From Maratus speciosus (taxonomy: Eukaryota > Arthropoda > Arachnida > Araneae > Salticidae): DNA of 64,000 bases. The position numbers and the translations under genes are program-made. The stretch is from assembly GCA_963932465.1 (NCBI GenBank), contig OZ010791.1, forward strand, positions 321,466,283 through 321,530,282. Direction: 5' to 3'. Under the pieces are notes generated by a model. The model did not search any database. It had not been told where the DNA came from and saw nothing but the letters and a program-made list of their open reading frames with translations. Below are positions 1 through 13,034 of the stretch, one piece after another; position 1 is the stretch's first letter, and every line of letters starts with the position of its first letter.

Positions 1-418
1 AAATTCAGTTCAAAATGTCCACTTTGACACCATTTTTTGAAATATATTCTGCCTCTATCAAAAAATCGATCTTTACGATACATTATATAGTTTCTGAATA
101 AGAGAATCGACCAATCGATACGTTTGAGAACAAAAATGAATTTAAAAATGAGTCAGAAAATAAGCAGTTTGGATTTAAATACATCCTTAATACGATGATT
201 TTTTTTCTTCAACGCTATGTATTTTTAATTTGTTTTTGCTGTAAGAATTGATCCTATCAAAAACTTTTCAATATAAATGTTGTAGATAATATAAAGAGGA
301 TATTAAGACATATACATTATAAGATATATACATTAAGAAGGTATATAATAAATTCATGCCAATTTTATATCTTGTGCATTGACGAAGTTATAGATTTTTT
401 CTTCTTCAACTCCTACTT
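1..418. other. AT-rich intergenic sequence, no gene seen
   Basis: No coding region is recognised. Bases about 235-410 resemble bases about 2275-2420 (both carry the phrase cctatcaaaaact and then a gaagttat stretch). The dispersed element at 419-2261 is therefore flanked by related sequence on both sides, or is itself part of a larger repeat. Confidence 0.5.
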
Positions 419-2261
419 TTAGGTAGAAGTTCATTAGGTTTTCATTACAAAAAGCTACTTAGTGCTGCCGTTCGGAGGAAAGCGATTTCAAAAAATTTTG
501 GTATATTTTCATCGATCATGACTTTCAGAGCCCAAAACCACCCTCCGTTCAAAAGTTGATATAAATATATATATATATATGATCTTTTTCACACTGTAAC
601 TCTCGTATTTATGAACCGATTTGGATGTAACTTCGTGTATAAATAGTGCATACCAATGCTTCGACCCAGTTCGTTGCTCAGCTTCATCTGCCATCTTGTT
701 TCAAAATGGCGGTCATTTAAATATTTTTTTTTATTTTAAATTTGAAATGTGGTACCAAAAAACTGAAAACTGAAAAATATTTTTTTCTTATGTGTTTGAC
801 CTTGATACAAAGATTCCGGAGCATTTTTTGTTTCGTCTATATCTAAAAAAATGGCTGGGTTATAGCACTTTGAATTTCTATTGTGACTGACATTTTGAAA
901 CGACCTGATTTTTATCACGCGATAACAGGCGTATTTATGAACCGATTTGGGTGTACCTTGGTGTATACATAATACGTACCAATGTCTCGACCGAGCTCAT
1001 TCGCCAGCTTCATCCGCCATCTTGTTTCAAAATGGCGTCCATTTAATTTTTTTTATTTAAAATTTAAAATGAGGTACCAAAAATTTGGAAAATGAAAAAG
1101 ATATTTTTGTATGTGTTTGACTTTAATACAAAGATTCCGGAACAGTTTTTGTTTCGTCTATATCTAAAAAAATGGCTGAGTTATAGCATTTTGAATTTCT
1201 ATTGTGGCTGACATTTTGAAACGACCTGATTTTGTCACCCGATAACAGGCGTATTTATGAACCGATTTGGATGTAACTTGGAGTGTACATAGTACATACC
1301 AATGTCTCGACCGAGTTTGTTGGCCAAATTCATTCGCCATCTTGTTTCAAAAGGGGTGCCATTTAAAAAAAAATTAAATTTTAAATTTTATACGAGTTAC
1401 CAAAAAATTGAAAAAGAAAAAGATTTTTTGTCAGTGTTTGCCCATGATACAAAGATTCCGGAGCAGTATTTGTTTCGTCTATATCTTAAAACATGGTTGA
1501 ATTATAGCACTTTGAATTTCTAGCATGGCTGACATTTTGAAACGTTCTGATATTTGTCATGTGATGACACGCGTATTTATTAACCTATTTTGATGTAAGA
1601 AGACATGTGGATAGGATATCGTAATGTCTCGACGAAATTTGCTAGCCAGCTTCATCAGTCATCTTGTTTCAAAATGGAGGCCATTAAATTAAATAAAAAA
1701 TTATATTTAAAGTGAGGTGCAAAAAAATTAGAAATTGAAAAAGGTTTCTTTCTTAAGTATTTGACCATAATATAAGGATTCCGGAGCATTTTTTGATTTG
1801 TCTTTATTTATAAAAAAAGGCTCAGATATAGCAGTTTGAATTTCTAATGTGAGTGACATTTTGAAAAATCTGATTTTTTGCCTGCGACCGCACTTGTATA
1901 TATCAACCGATTCCGATGTGAGTGAGCATGTGCACAAGAATTACTAAGGTCTCGTGCAAGTTCATCCGTTAGCCTCATCCACCATGTTGTTTTAAAATGG
2001 CAGGAACTTCAAGATATCGCCGAATTTGCCAACCAAATATAAGTTGCTTTAAACAAAAGCAGCTTGGATAAATCTGACTAACTTCGCGAAATTCTCATTC
2101 ATAATGATTTGGTATTGATAAAAATTAGTATAGAATCTCCTATAATCGGTTTTCACTAAATTGAGCTTCGTGTGTTGGAATAATATAAGCTTGCTTTTAA
2201 AAAAATAAGGAATATGAAAGCTACCTCTTCCTCCCGGCACTGGCCGGAAGGACTTTTTGTT
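419..2261 (+). repeat. Dispersed element with ~322-bp internal tandem units, copy 1
   Basis: The stretch holds four to five degenerate tandem units of about 322 bp. Each contains a gtatttatgaaccgattt-like phrase (near 605, 931, 1251, 1573 and a weaker one near 1890), then a ccgccatcttgtttcaaaat phrase and an aaagattccgga phrase. The left end carries gccgttcggagga and the right end carries cctcccggcactggccgg followed by ggactttttgt. The same left end, internal units and right end recur at 12291-16116, so this is an interspersed element and not a local satellite. No protein domain is recognisable in any frame; the short frames here are fortuitous. The class is unknown. The right end has a short CCGG...CCGG hairpin, which might suggest a Helitron-like or other non-autonomous element, but no canonical terminus was found. 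Confidence 0.75.
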
Positions 2262-2690
2262 TTTATTTTTTATTTTTATTTTTTGCGGTACGAATTGGTC
2301 CTATCAAAAACTTGTCAATATAAAAATTGTAGATAATATTAAGAAGATTTATAATAAATTTAATTGGATTTGATATCTTAAGAATTGGCGAAGTTATGAA
2401 TTTTGTCCTCCCTAAAACCCTATTTTTTTCGCCCCTTGTGCCCATTTTTAATTTTATTAAAAATCTGCGATGCATAAATTTTTGGCCCAATTTTTAAAAG
2501 TAATAAAATCTTTAAACTGATTTGATATATACAAGAATTAAGAAGTTATGGTTTTTTTTCTTTTTTCACAAAACCCCTCCCTAATTCCATCCCCTGGTCC
2601 GATTTTGCCCATTAACAAACTTACCTAGATTTTATGCCCCTTGATTTTATGTATAAGTTTGGAAGAGATTTGTGCAGAATTATGGAAGTT
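2262..2690 (+). repeat. Degenerate repeat flanking copy 1
   Basis: Bases 2275-2420 match 235-410 in order and orientation. A weaker repetition of the aagttatg phrase follows near 2545. No coding potential is recognised. Confidence 0.4.
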
Positions 2691-2699
2691 ATCGTGTCC

Positions 2700-2884
2700 A
2701 TAAGAAAACGATATATATATATATGTATAGATAGATAGGTAGATAGATAGATAGATAGATAGATAGGTAAATAGTTAATTTTTTTTTACTGAGGGTTGTT
2801 TTGGGTTCTAGGGGTCATGATCGGTGTAGATCTGCAAAAATTTTTCAGAAATTCCAATATAAGGGAGAATATAATAGGTAGTAT
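2700..2884 (-). repeat. Inverted 5' fragment of the 322-bp-repeat family, with GATA microsatellite
   Basis: Read on the minus strand, 2884 to about 2780 resembles the left end of the elements at 419 and 12291: an actacctatt start, an AAAATTTTT stretch, and accgatcatgacccc followed by a cccaaaacaaccctc phrase. The TA-rich block that follows in the other copies is replaced here by a GATA/GGTA tetranucleotide run at about 2726-2775. This is a truncated third copy in the opposite orientation. Confidence 0.55.
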
Positions 2885-4310
2885 TTCATACGAAGCCTAC
2901 CTAAAATACACTCAACTCGTCTCTATTGACCGTAATCAGATAGGCTTATTCAGCGGGTTTACCACATAAGTATCTCCCAAACTCTCGTATATACGTACTC
3001 TTCACTAGAGCATTACTATGTGTCCACAGCGCGAGTAGTTACATTTTACCCAAACTACACATTTCACCACCAACTGAAGACTGACCTGTCTTTTTCTCTC
3101 GTACTGAGCCTTCTCCTTTCAATATTCTCACGGGCCTTTACCGGTATTGCCACAACCAACCTCACATGTCTTCTCTCCGCTTGCCCATTGACCAACCATC
3201 ACGTGATATTATCTTTTGTTCATCCTTCTTGATTCTGACTGTCTTATTCCCTATTGTTATCCACATGCCAATGCATAAAAGGCCCTTCTTCTGGTATTTC
3301 TTTTTATGCAATACAATTATGAATACAAAGGAATTCATTCTAATCCCATAGATAAGAAACATGTGTTCCAAACTCCAGTACGTAGATAATGATATACAGA
3401 TAAATAGAATATATAAAGAAAATACAATTAATTAACAGTAATTTTTATTAAGCATAAGTCTCATTAAAGCCAGAGACCTGACAAAACACGTTAAAGCAAT
3501 TGTATGATGACTACGAAAAAATATAACTATTTACTGTTATTATTAAACTTGACATAAGTGTTCTCCAGAGGAGAACGTATTATGAAAAGTATATTCACGA
3601 CACGCTGTGCGTAATACTATCTAAAATAAAAGCTAATTTAACAGAAGATGACAGTAAATAAAACAACGGTAAATATCATTAGAGCACTGGTTTTATCTTG
3701 TAATCTATTGATATTACATTATTTATGAGGATTGGAGGAGATCCTTTGGGATATAATGCGTTTTCATTAAAGGCTAAACTTAATTTCCGTTTATTTCCCT
3801 ATCAATACCGAACTGAATAAACAATTTACACCGAACGAATGACTATATTTATTGAACAACAAAACAGTTTTTATAATGACGGAACTTTCTTTTTTTTTCT
3901 AAATGATGCCCAAAAATTCTACATTGTTATAACTGGGTCATGACACAGAATTTCAACAAATTATATACATACATATATATATCTTATTTAAAACTTCAGT
4001 TTATAAATGTTTGGATCTTGTCTTAAATCTTTATTTCCAAATACTTCATTTAATAATTTGTTGTTAAAAATTTTAAATTTATAATTTTTGGATCTTGTCT
4101 TAAAATTTAATTTATAATTTATATATTTAAAATAGATGATAATTTGTAATATTTTATAATAGTTATATATATACGTATATATATATTTGCAATGTCATAT
4201 TTTTTCACTGCTGAATTTCCTGTTGCATCAAAAAAATAGTAGCGTATAATATTTTTAATAATAATAGTAATATTTTTATATATTATATTATATATATGTA
4301 TTATACACCG
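2885..4310. other. Intergenic sequence without recognised gene
   Basis: Bases about 2900-3370 are less AT-rich than their surroundings and open in several short frames on both strands, but no domain or splice-consistent gene could be recognised. Bases 3960-4310 are very AT-rich with TA-dinucleotide stretches. Confidence 0.4.
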
Positions 4311-4770
4311 GTATACCAAATTTGCAGCAAATCAAATAACTTCTCTCCCTTTATGCTTAACTAATGAACATCCAAACCTAATGAAGGCAGCTTCTTATCA
4401 TAATAAACCAGTATACCAAATTTGGAGCAAATCGAATAATTCTGCCTGAAAAACCCATTTATCTAAATTAAGGAGGGGGCTATCCCCTCTTTCTCCCCTT
4501 TATACTTAACTAATGAACCTCCAAATCTAATCAGGAAAGCTCCTTAATATAATGAACCAGTATGCCAAATTTGGAGCAAATCGAATAATTCTGCATGAAA
4601 AACCCATTTATCTAAATTAGGGGGGGGGGACTAGCACCCTTTATACTTAACCAATGAACCCCCAAATCTAATCCGGAAAGCGCCTTATCTGAATGAACCC
4701 AGAAAAAAAATTGAAGCAAATAGGATGTTTCTATCAAGGGTTATCGCGTTACATACATACATACATACAA
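4311..4770 (-). repeat. Minisatellite array related to the one at 35138-36000
   Basis: About three units of 120-150 bp each contain, on the plus strand, a taccaaatttggagcaaat phrase, a gcatgaaaaacccatttat phrase and an actaatgaac phrase. The reverse complement of this unit is the internal repeat of the inverted-repeat element at 35138-36000. The array ends in an ACAT tetranucleotide run near 4751-4769 just after a ttatcgcgttac phrase, mirroring the gtatgtaacgcgataa phrase at about 35192. It is a fragment of the same element in the opposite orientation. Confidence 0.7.
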
Positions 4771-6250
4771 TATAGCTCATCCCCCGAGTCCCCTGTAGCT
4801 GGAGAGGTTGTGTGCCGCCACCTAGGTAGATCTGAGAAAGAGAGGTCAGTCTCCCTCCCGCAAGTATCAGCGTAGCGGTTTTCCTAGGGAGGGGACTGCT
4901 GTTCACATCTCAGGATCATTTCTCCCCAAGGAACCGGGGTGAAGACTCACCGACTAATGGGGTGTCGCTCGAATCAGAGATGAAATCCTGGTCCGACCCA
5001 GTTCCAGCGTGTCTGTATGCAACTAGAGTTTACTGCGTCCAGTGATGAGGACTTAGCAGTCTCTAATTAACCTTTACGCAACTAATCACCGAGCCAAGAG
5101 CTGCTAATGGCTCCAATGAGGGGAGTTTTTTCCTAGGTGAGTAGCACTCGTGCTCATGTAACACGGCGGCCGTGATGTAAGGTAGCGGAAGCCGGGGTCT
5201 CTCAGATCTCGCGCGGATCCGCCGTCTTAGGGCGGGGGTCCGTGCGGACCCGGCTGGACTCCGGACCTTCCAACCCCCAAGCGAGTCGATGTCAATCCTG
5301 TCTAGAAAGAGCTTTTCGTGCCCTCCTGGTGTCGCTAATGGCACCTAGTCCGGTCTCTTGGATCACCTGTGCAAGTAGGTGTAGGTGGGGTACAGGACGA
5401 AAACCCCGAGCGAGGCATGTCTGTGTGGTCAGGGGAGTTTTTCATCAACTCTCCGGGTCCCGCTAGATGCATCTCGTCTTAACTCTTGGACCGGTACCCA
5501 GCAGGTGCCTCTTAAGGGGGGTTCGTAAGTCGGATCGATTCGAGGTTGAGGGCATTCGACCCAAGCGTGGCGATGTCGGTGTCGTCAGGAGAGCTTTCTC
5601 TCAACTCTCCGGGTTTCGCTCGAGGCCCCTAGTCTGAGCCTTTGGGATGGTACGCATCAGGTGCCCCTTAAGGGGGCTCGTAAGTTGGTACGGTTCGACA
5701 GTGAGTGCCCATACCCCCAGAGCGAGGCGGTGACTATGCCGCCAGGCGAATGTTTCATCGCCTCTCCGGGTTTCAGCTAGAGGCACCTTCTCCTATCGGT
5801 TGCCGACCAAAAATGCCTTTGCTCATAATAGCAGTTGATCTTGGAAGGCTTCCGTAAAGCAACTTCCCTCGGGTATCCCTGGAAATGGCCTATGTGTTCA
5901 ACTCCTTTGTAGGTGTTTGGTTCCTGTGGGTCGCTGGGGGAGAAACCGAGGGCGAACCAAGCGTAGAGACCACTTGGCTCCTTTATTTTTGCTCTTTGAG
6001 CTTCTGTCGTTTCGGCCGGACTCCAAACATTTGGGCGCAGGCTGTGTGACGTGCGATGGACAGTACGCATCCTTGGACGATTGTGGGTTGGCGGCGGCAG
6101 CGTACGGGGCAACACATCCCGCTCCGCGCATTTTTGGGCTCTTCAGAGCATCTATTGTCGGTTTTAGGCTCGCCCCTTCGCCGTGACAGCTAGTTTTGTA
6201 TCTCATGCGTCTGGGCGATAAAGCACAAATCTCGGAAGCGTTTTCAAATC
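4771..6250. repeat. GC-rich island with ~155-bp tandem repeats
   Basis: Base composition changes sharply from strongly AT-rich to roughly half G+C across about 1.4 kb, then reverts at about 6250. Between about 5300 and 5790 there are four degenerate units marked by a ctctccgggt phrase (near 5320, 5448, 5603 and 5760) and a gcacctagtc or related phrase. Spacing is about 129, 155 and 157 bp. Several frames are open on both strands, but overlapping openness in opposite strands is what GC-rich repeated DNA gives, and no domain is recognised. One possibility is the repeated 5' untranslated region of a non-LTR retrotransposon; another is a satellite-like segment of an unknown element. No adjoining reverse transcriptase was found. 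Confidence 0.55.
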
Positions 6251-8954
6251 CCTGGCATCGTGAACATTGTTTTCATTATTATTGTTTTTTAAGTTTACAA
6301 TTTTGATACGCATATTGCAAAGTTCATTTATATTGTAAATTTCATTTTAAAGCAACTAAAGGGGCGAACTTTAACCAAATAAAATACATGGGTTTAACTG
6401 TTTTGGCGCTTTTAGCATGCCAGCAGATGTAGAAATAAAATCGTATGCTTTAAGAACACTAATAATAGACGGAATGAAAGTATTATATGGGATATATCTT
6501 ACCCAAACTTTTTCGATCTTTAAACATAGAGATGAGAATGGTGTATTATTTATTATTAGCGATCAGATAATTTTTAATTTCACGAAATGAATATTCAGTT
6601 TTGCATAGTACTTTTAAAGTTCCCCTTAAGTTTTATAATAGGGAAGCTATTTCTGTATACTACTTTATATCTACCTACTTACTATGAAATTCAACCAAAA
6701 AGGGGTGGAAATTTGTTTAGAACTGCCAGTCACAAAACGACGCGGGTTAATGTTTATTATGTTTATTATGTTTACTTTTAAATAAGTTCAGTAATTTTTT
6801 TTTCCGGTGACATCTATTTTTCAATAATAATTATTTTTCAAAAATAGATAATTGTTTCTATGAAATGCATAACATGATGATAATATTAAATGCATGAATC
6901 ATCCATAAATAGCGAATTTTTTTAATTATTCACATTATATACATATATATACATACTTTCACTAAGTTTCTTCTAGTTTAAACGCATAAAATGATACAAA
7001 AGAGAAACCGTATTGCTGCTTTCTTTTAAACAAATATGAAACATGTGTGGTTGAAAAGGTTATAGATAAGGAAATGTTTTAGTGACTGAAGAGAAATTAT
7101 ATTGCGACTTTTATTCTTCGAAACCAATGTATAATAATAATTGTATAATAATAAATGTGCATTTGATTTGGTAATATACTATTATCAATCCTGTTATTCG
7201 GATATTAGGTAACTGAAGCTGACGTAATTTCTCCTTTTTTTCAATAACTTTCTAAAAATAAAAACTTCCCCATAATTTTAAGGAAAATAAAGCTCCAGTA
7301 TAGAGCCTGCATGTTTTCCAAGCAATAAATAAAATTTATGGCACCGATATCATCATTCTTAGACATGGAAATTTTATCAAAAGAATATTGGAATTCCTTT
7401 GTATTCAATAAATTTAAATTCATGAAATTTTTGTGAGTTGCATCAACGATTATAAAAACGCCACTAATTTAAAACAGTCAATATCTTTTTTACACATATT
7501 CAAAATATTGGCGATGTTATGGAAGGCGTGCGAGAAAATCATTTACAACAAAATAAAAAGAAATTATGATATTCACACCGATAAAAAGATGAAATAAATT
7601 CATCTATTTTTTGGCATCAAGCATTGGTTTACATTATGGGATTTTGTGATGTTTTAAAAATAAAATTACGTGCAAATAATAAAAAAGTTTTTGAAATTTA
7701 ATAAAAAACATGTGATATGTATTTAAATATCTAATCCTTACAAATATTTTATTTCAGGCTTTGAAATTATTGTAAAAAATTTCAAAACACATCATACAAT
7801 CTGACTCTGAAGGCACAGATTGTATGATACTGTCCCTGAGACACAAATTTTATGACATAGCTGTCTTATATGCTATGATATGCATATATCTACTCTTTTC
7901 TTTCGTTTGACTGCAAAAAAAGAAAACAGTTGTCTCTACTGTAGACTTCAAATTCTGTAAAATCGAAGATACTTTCTTCATATGTTTGTTTTATTCAGAT
8001 TTTGAAGTGTGGCGTTTTTATAATGCACTTTAAAATTTAATCTTCGAAGTTTTCAATTTCTTAATCTAACACTCTCTGCCTTACTTTCTCTCTTTCACTT
8101 TCTCCCATATAGATATGCATATTATTCATAAATTTAGACAATGTCACTAGTACTTATTGTATACATATACTTACTATCTGGGTCAATTTCAATAACTGTA
8201 TGATACTTGAGCAATTTAGATTTAATGCGGTTAAAACTATGGGAGTTATAAAATGAACGCATTAAAAATTCCGTTATTTAGATCTGTCTGCAGCTATAAA
8301 TATTCTTCAGAAAACTATAGATCTTATGGCATTATTTAATAAAATAACTGGAAAAACATTTACAAAAAAATAAAGTTATTCCTTGATACGTCGCCACCGA
8401 ACATTTCTATTGTATATCTTATTGTATATTGTATATTGTAATATCTACATGAAAACTTCAGTGCCTGTTTATCAGTTTTGAACTGTAAAAAATTAACGTG
8501 TTCGAGCTAAAATATTAATTTATAAAGTTATTTTTATCAAATCAAGGATTCCACAACAGAAGCTAAAAAATTTTGATATTTAAAGAAGCTCCAAAGAAGG
8601 TAAAGAACTTCATAATAAAAAATAATTAAGTCGTAATAACAAAATTTTAAACAACGGGATCTTTGTTGCATTGTTTTAGAAGAAGATAAAACACTGTTTA
8701 TATAAAGATAATAAAAGTTCGCAGTTCTAGTATATAAGGACAGAACCTCGAACTTTATATTCAGTATTATTGTTTGCTGCACCAATCGAACGACGAATAA
8801 ACCGTTTTATAATGTCCATAAGATCCTCCAAAATATCTCTAATACAAACACATTGTTAGTTCTTCAGAAAAATTTTAGTATCAGATACGACTAGCGTTTG
8901 AATTAGAATTTCCCATTCGCTGCAAGGGGAATATTTTTTATCTTTTTAATGGTT
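6251..8954. other. AT-rich sequence, no gene seen
   Basis: No open frame with recognisable content, no RNA gene and no clear repeat were found, apart from the small hairpin at 7791-7828. Confidence 0.5.
7791..7828. repeat. Perfect 13-bp inverted repeat (hairpin)
   Basis: The arm atcatacaatctg at 7791-7803 is the exact reverse complement of cagattgtatgat at 7816-7828, with a 12-base loop. A related tgtatgatac phrase recurs near 8197. It could be the remains of a small inverted-repeat element; no function is apparent. Confidence 0.6.
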
Positions 8955-9392
8955 TTGTAACACCCATTAAGAGTTACTTCAGTCAGGCGAAAACACCCGT
9001 TCGCTAATGCTAATCCAATGGGAGAAATTTTTAAAGATATCTCGTTTGAATTTTAATATTTTAAAATGATTTTTTTCATTGAACAGCTGAGGTTGATTTT
9101 TAGAAAGGCCGTTTTGCACTTTTTTGATTTTGTTTGCAGGTTTTTTTTGTATGATAATGCTTTCACTTCCGAAACCGGTTCTGAAAGTGAAAATGTTCTA
9201 ATAGAAAATACGTGCACATTAAATCGAAAAAGGTGCAAAACGGCGTTTGTACAGATCAACCTCAGCTATCCAACTAAAAATATCGTTTAAAAATATTAAA
9301 ATGCAAACGAGATATCTTTAAAAAGTTCTCCAATTAGATTAACATTATCGAATGGGTGTTTTCGCTCGACTAAAGTAGCCTTCTAACACACA
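8955..9392. repeat. Long inverted repeat (MITE-like), arms ~210 bp
   Basis: The left arm (about 8955-9165) and right arm (about 9185-9392) are imperfect reverse complements. For example, aaagatatctcgttt on the left faces aaacgagatatcttt on the right, and gctgaggttgat faces atcaacctcagc. The two opposed short frames here arise from this symmetry and are not genes. The right arm runs directly into the tandem units at 9318-9795. Confidence 0.75.
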
Positions 9393-9795
9393 TCAAACTG
9401 AATTCATTTTCATCTCAGCAAACACTTAAGATTGCCAACTTTCAGATTCAGACAGCCCCTTTTGATCTTTCATTTAAAAAGTTCTCCAGTTGGATTAACA
9501 TTATCAAATGGGTGTTTTCGCCCGACTAAAGTAGCCTCTTAACACACATCAGACTGAATTTATTTTCATCTCAGCAAACACTTAAGACTGCCAAATTTCA
9601 GATTCAGATAACCCCTTTTGATCTTTCATTTAAAAAGTTCTGCAATTGGATTAACATTATCGAATGGGTGTTTTCGCCCGACTAAAGTAGCCTCTTAAAG
9701 CACTTCAGACTGAATTTATATTCATCTCAGCAAACACTTAAGACTGCCAAATTTCAGATTCAGACAACCCCTTTTGATCTTTCATTCTTTGATAG
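9318..9795 (+). repeat. Three ~157-bp direct repeats
   Basis: Three units start with an aaaagttct phrase near 9320, 9477 and 9634. Each carries attaacattatc, gggtgttttcgc and ccccttttgatctttcatt. The first unit overlaps the right arm of the inverted repeat, so tandem and inverted structures belong to one element. Confidence 0.8.
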
Positions 9796-12290
9796 GTAAT
9801 AGTATAGCTTGGATTTATAGAATTTCTATTTTGAGTTGCCTGTATTTTTATTTCTGTGAATTCCATACCATCCCCTATGTACAAGAGACTGAATGCGCAA
9901 TTTAAAAATAATTGAGAAATATCTTTTGAATGTTTATTGGATCCTCATAATTCAACTGTTTTATTTTATTAAATTTTTGTGTAATGTTGACTCAAGAGGA
10001 GATACAGACCGGCGTTTTGCAAAAACTTGCATAGCAATAAATTCAAAAAGCGAAATATTATGCATTCATGTTTCTGTCATACGGGGAACAATGATTTTGC
10101 ATGAAGCTACGATATAGGCAGATAGATATTTATTCGTATTGAGAACATTTATCGTAAACTATATGTTTGTACTTATTATGTACAGGGCATCCATACATTA
10201 TCTGTTAGGGTTTTCTTACTTCATAACTTTTAATTTAAGAACCTGATAATAAATATTATAACATAATCGTAAAGTACAATCCAAAAGCTCTTATTATATT
10301 TTTTTATAACACGAAGTTATATATGCGAAAGGTTTTAATTCAAAACGCTGTCAATCAACTAACGATTGTAATCAAATAACATTTAATATTAAATATTTAT
10401 GAAATTTATCAAAAGGTTATTAGATAGGTATACATATTTCATTAACAACTTTTCAATATTTTTTATAAAATTTTAATATTAAATATTATTTGAATAATAA
10501 TGTTTTGAGTGACAATTTTACGTTTATATAACTTTAATTGTATTATCAGAAAAACTTTTTGAGTTGTAATTTACAAATACGTTTTTTATTATTTTTTTTC
10601 CGTGTTCTTAAAAAAATTATATGAGGTAAGAAAATTTCTACGATAGTTTATGCACAGCTTGTATAATAAAAAAAACTAAAATTTATATTTTAACTGCTTG
10701 TTTTAAGAAATTCTATAATATCTATGTATTTAAAAGACAATGCAGTTTTTTTAATCAACTCTGCGATTTCTACTGAACCGACTTTACTAAATATTATTAT
10801 TTATTTTAATGAAAGCTGTTCATTTATAGATTTGCTCGCACTAACTGTTTTTAAAATATTACCATTTTTATATTTTTAATTTAATTTTAAATGCTTTTTA
10901 TGAAATTTCTTCAAAATGGTGGCAATCGGATTAGTTTCATTGTTGGAGAGAAAAGAGAAATAATGCGGGTTTTTTTTTTTTTTTTATTCGTAAAGCCTTA
11001 TTGATCCATTTTTATTGGAATTAAAAATTACTTTAAAAAATTGTAAACAGAAAATGACGCCACGCTTTAAAAATCACGCAATTTCCCTCATAAAACTGTT
11101 ATATTTCAATATTTGTCCTCTCGCTGTTGCTGAGTTTGAGATGCTAAACGAAATGTATCAGTGAGTAAAAATTACGTCATATCTAAAAGAAAACGATCGT
11201 TTCATTTTATAAAACTAAATATTTTACACATGCCTACTTTTTCACATTCAAAGTTTTAGTTGACAAACGTTAGTTAAAGTTTGGAAATATATTTATGATT
11301 AATATCATGCATGTTAAACTATTTTTTAAATGGTGACTACGAATATGAGAGGTGCCTTTATAAGTATTGAGACTGTGAAAATGATGTTATGGTTAGATTT
11401 CGTCGGGAAACATTGTATTATTGTATCAAAGTGAAATCATTTTTGTTGATTTTTCATCCCGTAATACCAAGCATTAAAACCTCAATTGGTGACTTCATCC
11501 TTTTAATTTTTCAGCAGTTTGAACAAATGAAGTTTATGGAAATAGTATTTTTATAGCTTTAGGTAAAAATGATATTTGTTTTAAGAGTTAGACTAACCAA
11601 TGTAAGGTAAACTTTTTATTGTACTTAATTTTGAAGGTTTATAACGAATCAATGTAAAAATTCCTTTTAAAACGTTTTCTTTCGTCAAGATTCGACGGGT
11701 TCCAACTTGTTAATCGTTAAATTATATAATAATCTTTAAATTACATACAACGAAATCAGGAGAAAAAGTATTACATGTAGCACGAAATTTGTTATGCAAT
11801 ACAATTATTGTAGACCCCAACCTCACAATCTAATTACAAGGTATTCTTGATGAAACTAATTATTTTTAAATCGATACCCAAATGCATTAGATAGATCTTA
11901 ACATCAGAGACTAGTAAGAAAACAGATATTCTAATGATATCTGATTTTCGGAATGTATTCTGAGATTTTATCATGTTGAAATTTGGATAGCCTTTTGGAA
12001 GAGGGTGAAGTGCAGATGTTAATCACGTAATTATTTTGAATTTCGCAACTGTTTTTTTACTGGAGTGGCGTCCTCTATACGTCAGCTGTGTCTTAAAATG
12101 TTAATTTTACAAAGAGTATGCATTAAAGTTATGTAAATTTATGATCAATTAATTTATTGTCTGTGAAAATTATTGAAAAGAATAATTTCTAGTCCTGTGG
12201 GGTAAAAGTGGGGTTAAAAGGTTTTACATGAGGATTGTTTTAATAAGAGCATATATTCCGACACTAAATTTTCAAATGTTTATTTCTTTT
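9796..12290. other. AT-rich sequence, no gene seen
   Basis: Very AT-rich. One 74-codon frame at 9893-10117 has no recognisable domain and no splice or translation signal that would set it apart from chance. No RNA gene or repeat was found. Confidence 0.5.
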
Positions 12291-12412
12291 AGGTAGCTTT
12301 CATTAAAAAAAGCTACCTATTGCAGCCGTTCGGAGGAAAACGATTCCTAAAAATTTTCGTATATTTTCACCGATCATGACCCCCAGACCCCGAAACCACC
12401 CTCCTTTCAAAT

Positions 12413-12458
<46 letters not shown>

Positions 12459-13034
12459 CTTTGTCATACTGTAACTCTCCTATTTATGAACCGACTTGGA
12501 TGTAACTTGGCGTGTACATAGTGCATACCAAGTCTCGACCGAGTTCATTAACCAGCTTCATCCGCCATCTTGTTTCAAAATGGCAACCATTTAAAAAATT
12601 TTGAAAAAATTTAAAATTTTAAATGAGGTACAAAAAAAAAATTCTTATGTGTTTTACCTTTATACAAAGATTCCGGAGCATTTTTTGTTTCGTCTATATC
12701 TTGAAAAATGACTGGGTACTTTGGCACTTTGAATTTCTAGTGTTACTGACATTTTGAAACGATCTGATTTTTGTCACGCGATAACAGGCGTATTTATGAA
12801 CCAATTTGGATGTATCTTTATGTGTACATAGTACATACCAATCACTTGACCGAGTTCGTTGGCAAACTTCATCCGCCATCTTGTTTCAAAATGGAGGCCA
12901 TTTAAAAATTTTTAAAAAGTTTTTAATTTAAAATGAGGTACAAAAAAAATTAGAAATGGAAAAAGATTTTGTTCTTATGTCTTTGACCTTGATACAAAGA
13001 TTTCGGATCATTTTTTGTTTTGTCTATATCTTAA

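Noticed and set aside
5777..6206. Overlapping 89-112-codon frames on both strands in the GC-rich island
   Set aside because: Stop codons are rare in GC-rich DNA; opposite-strand frames overlap and no domain is recognisable.
9053..9290. Two opposed 68- and 74-codon frames
   Set aside because: Both come from the two arms of one inverted repeat.
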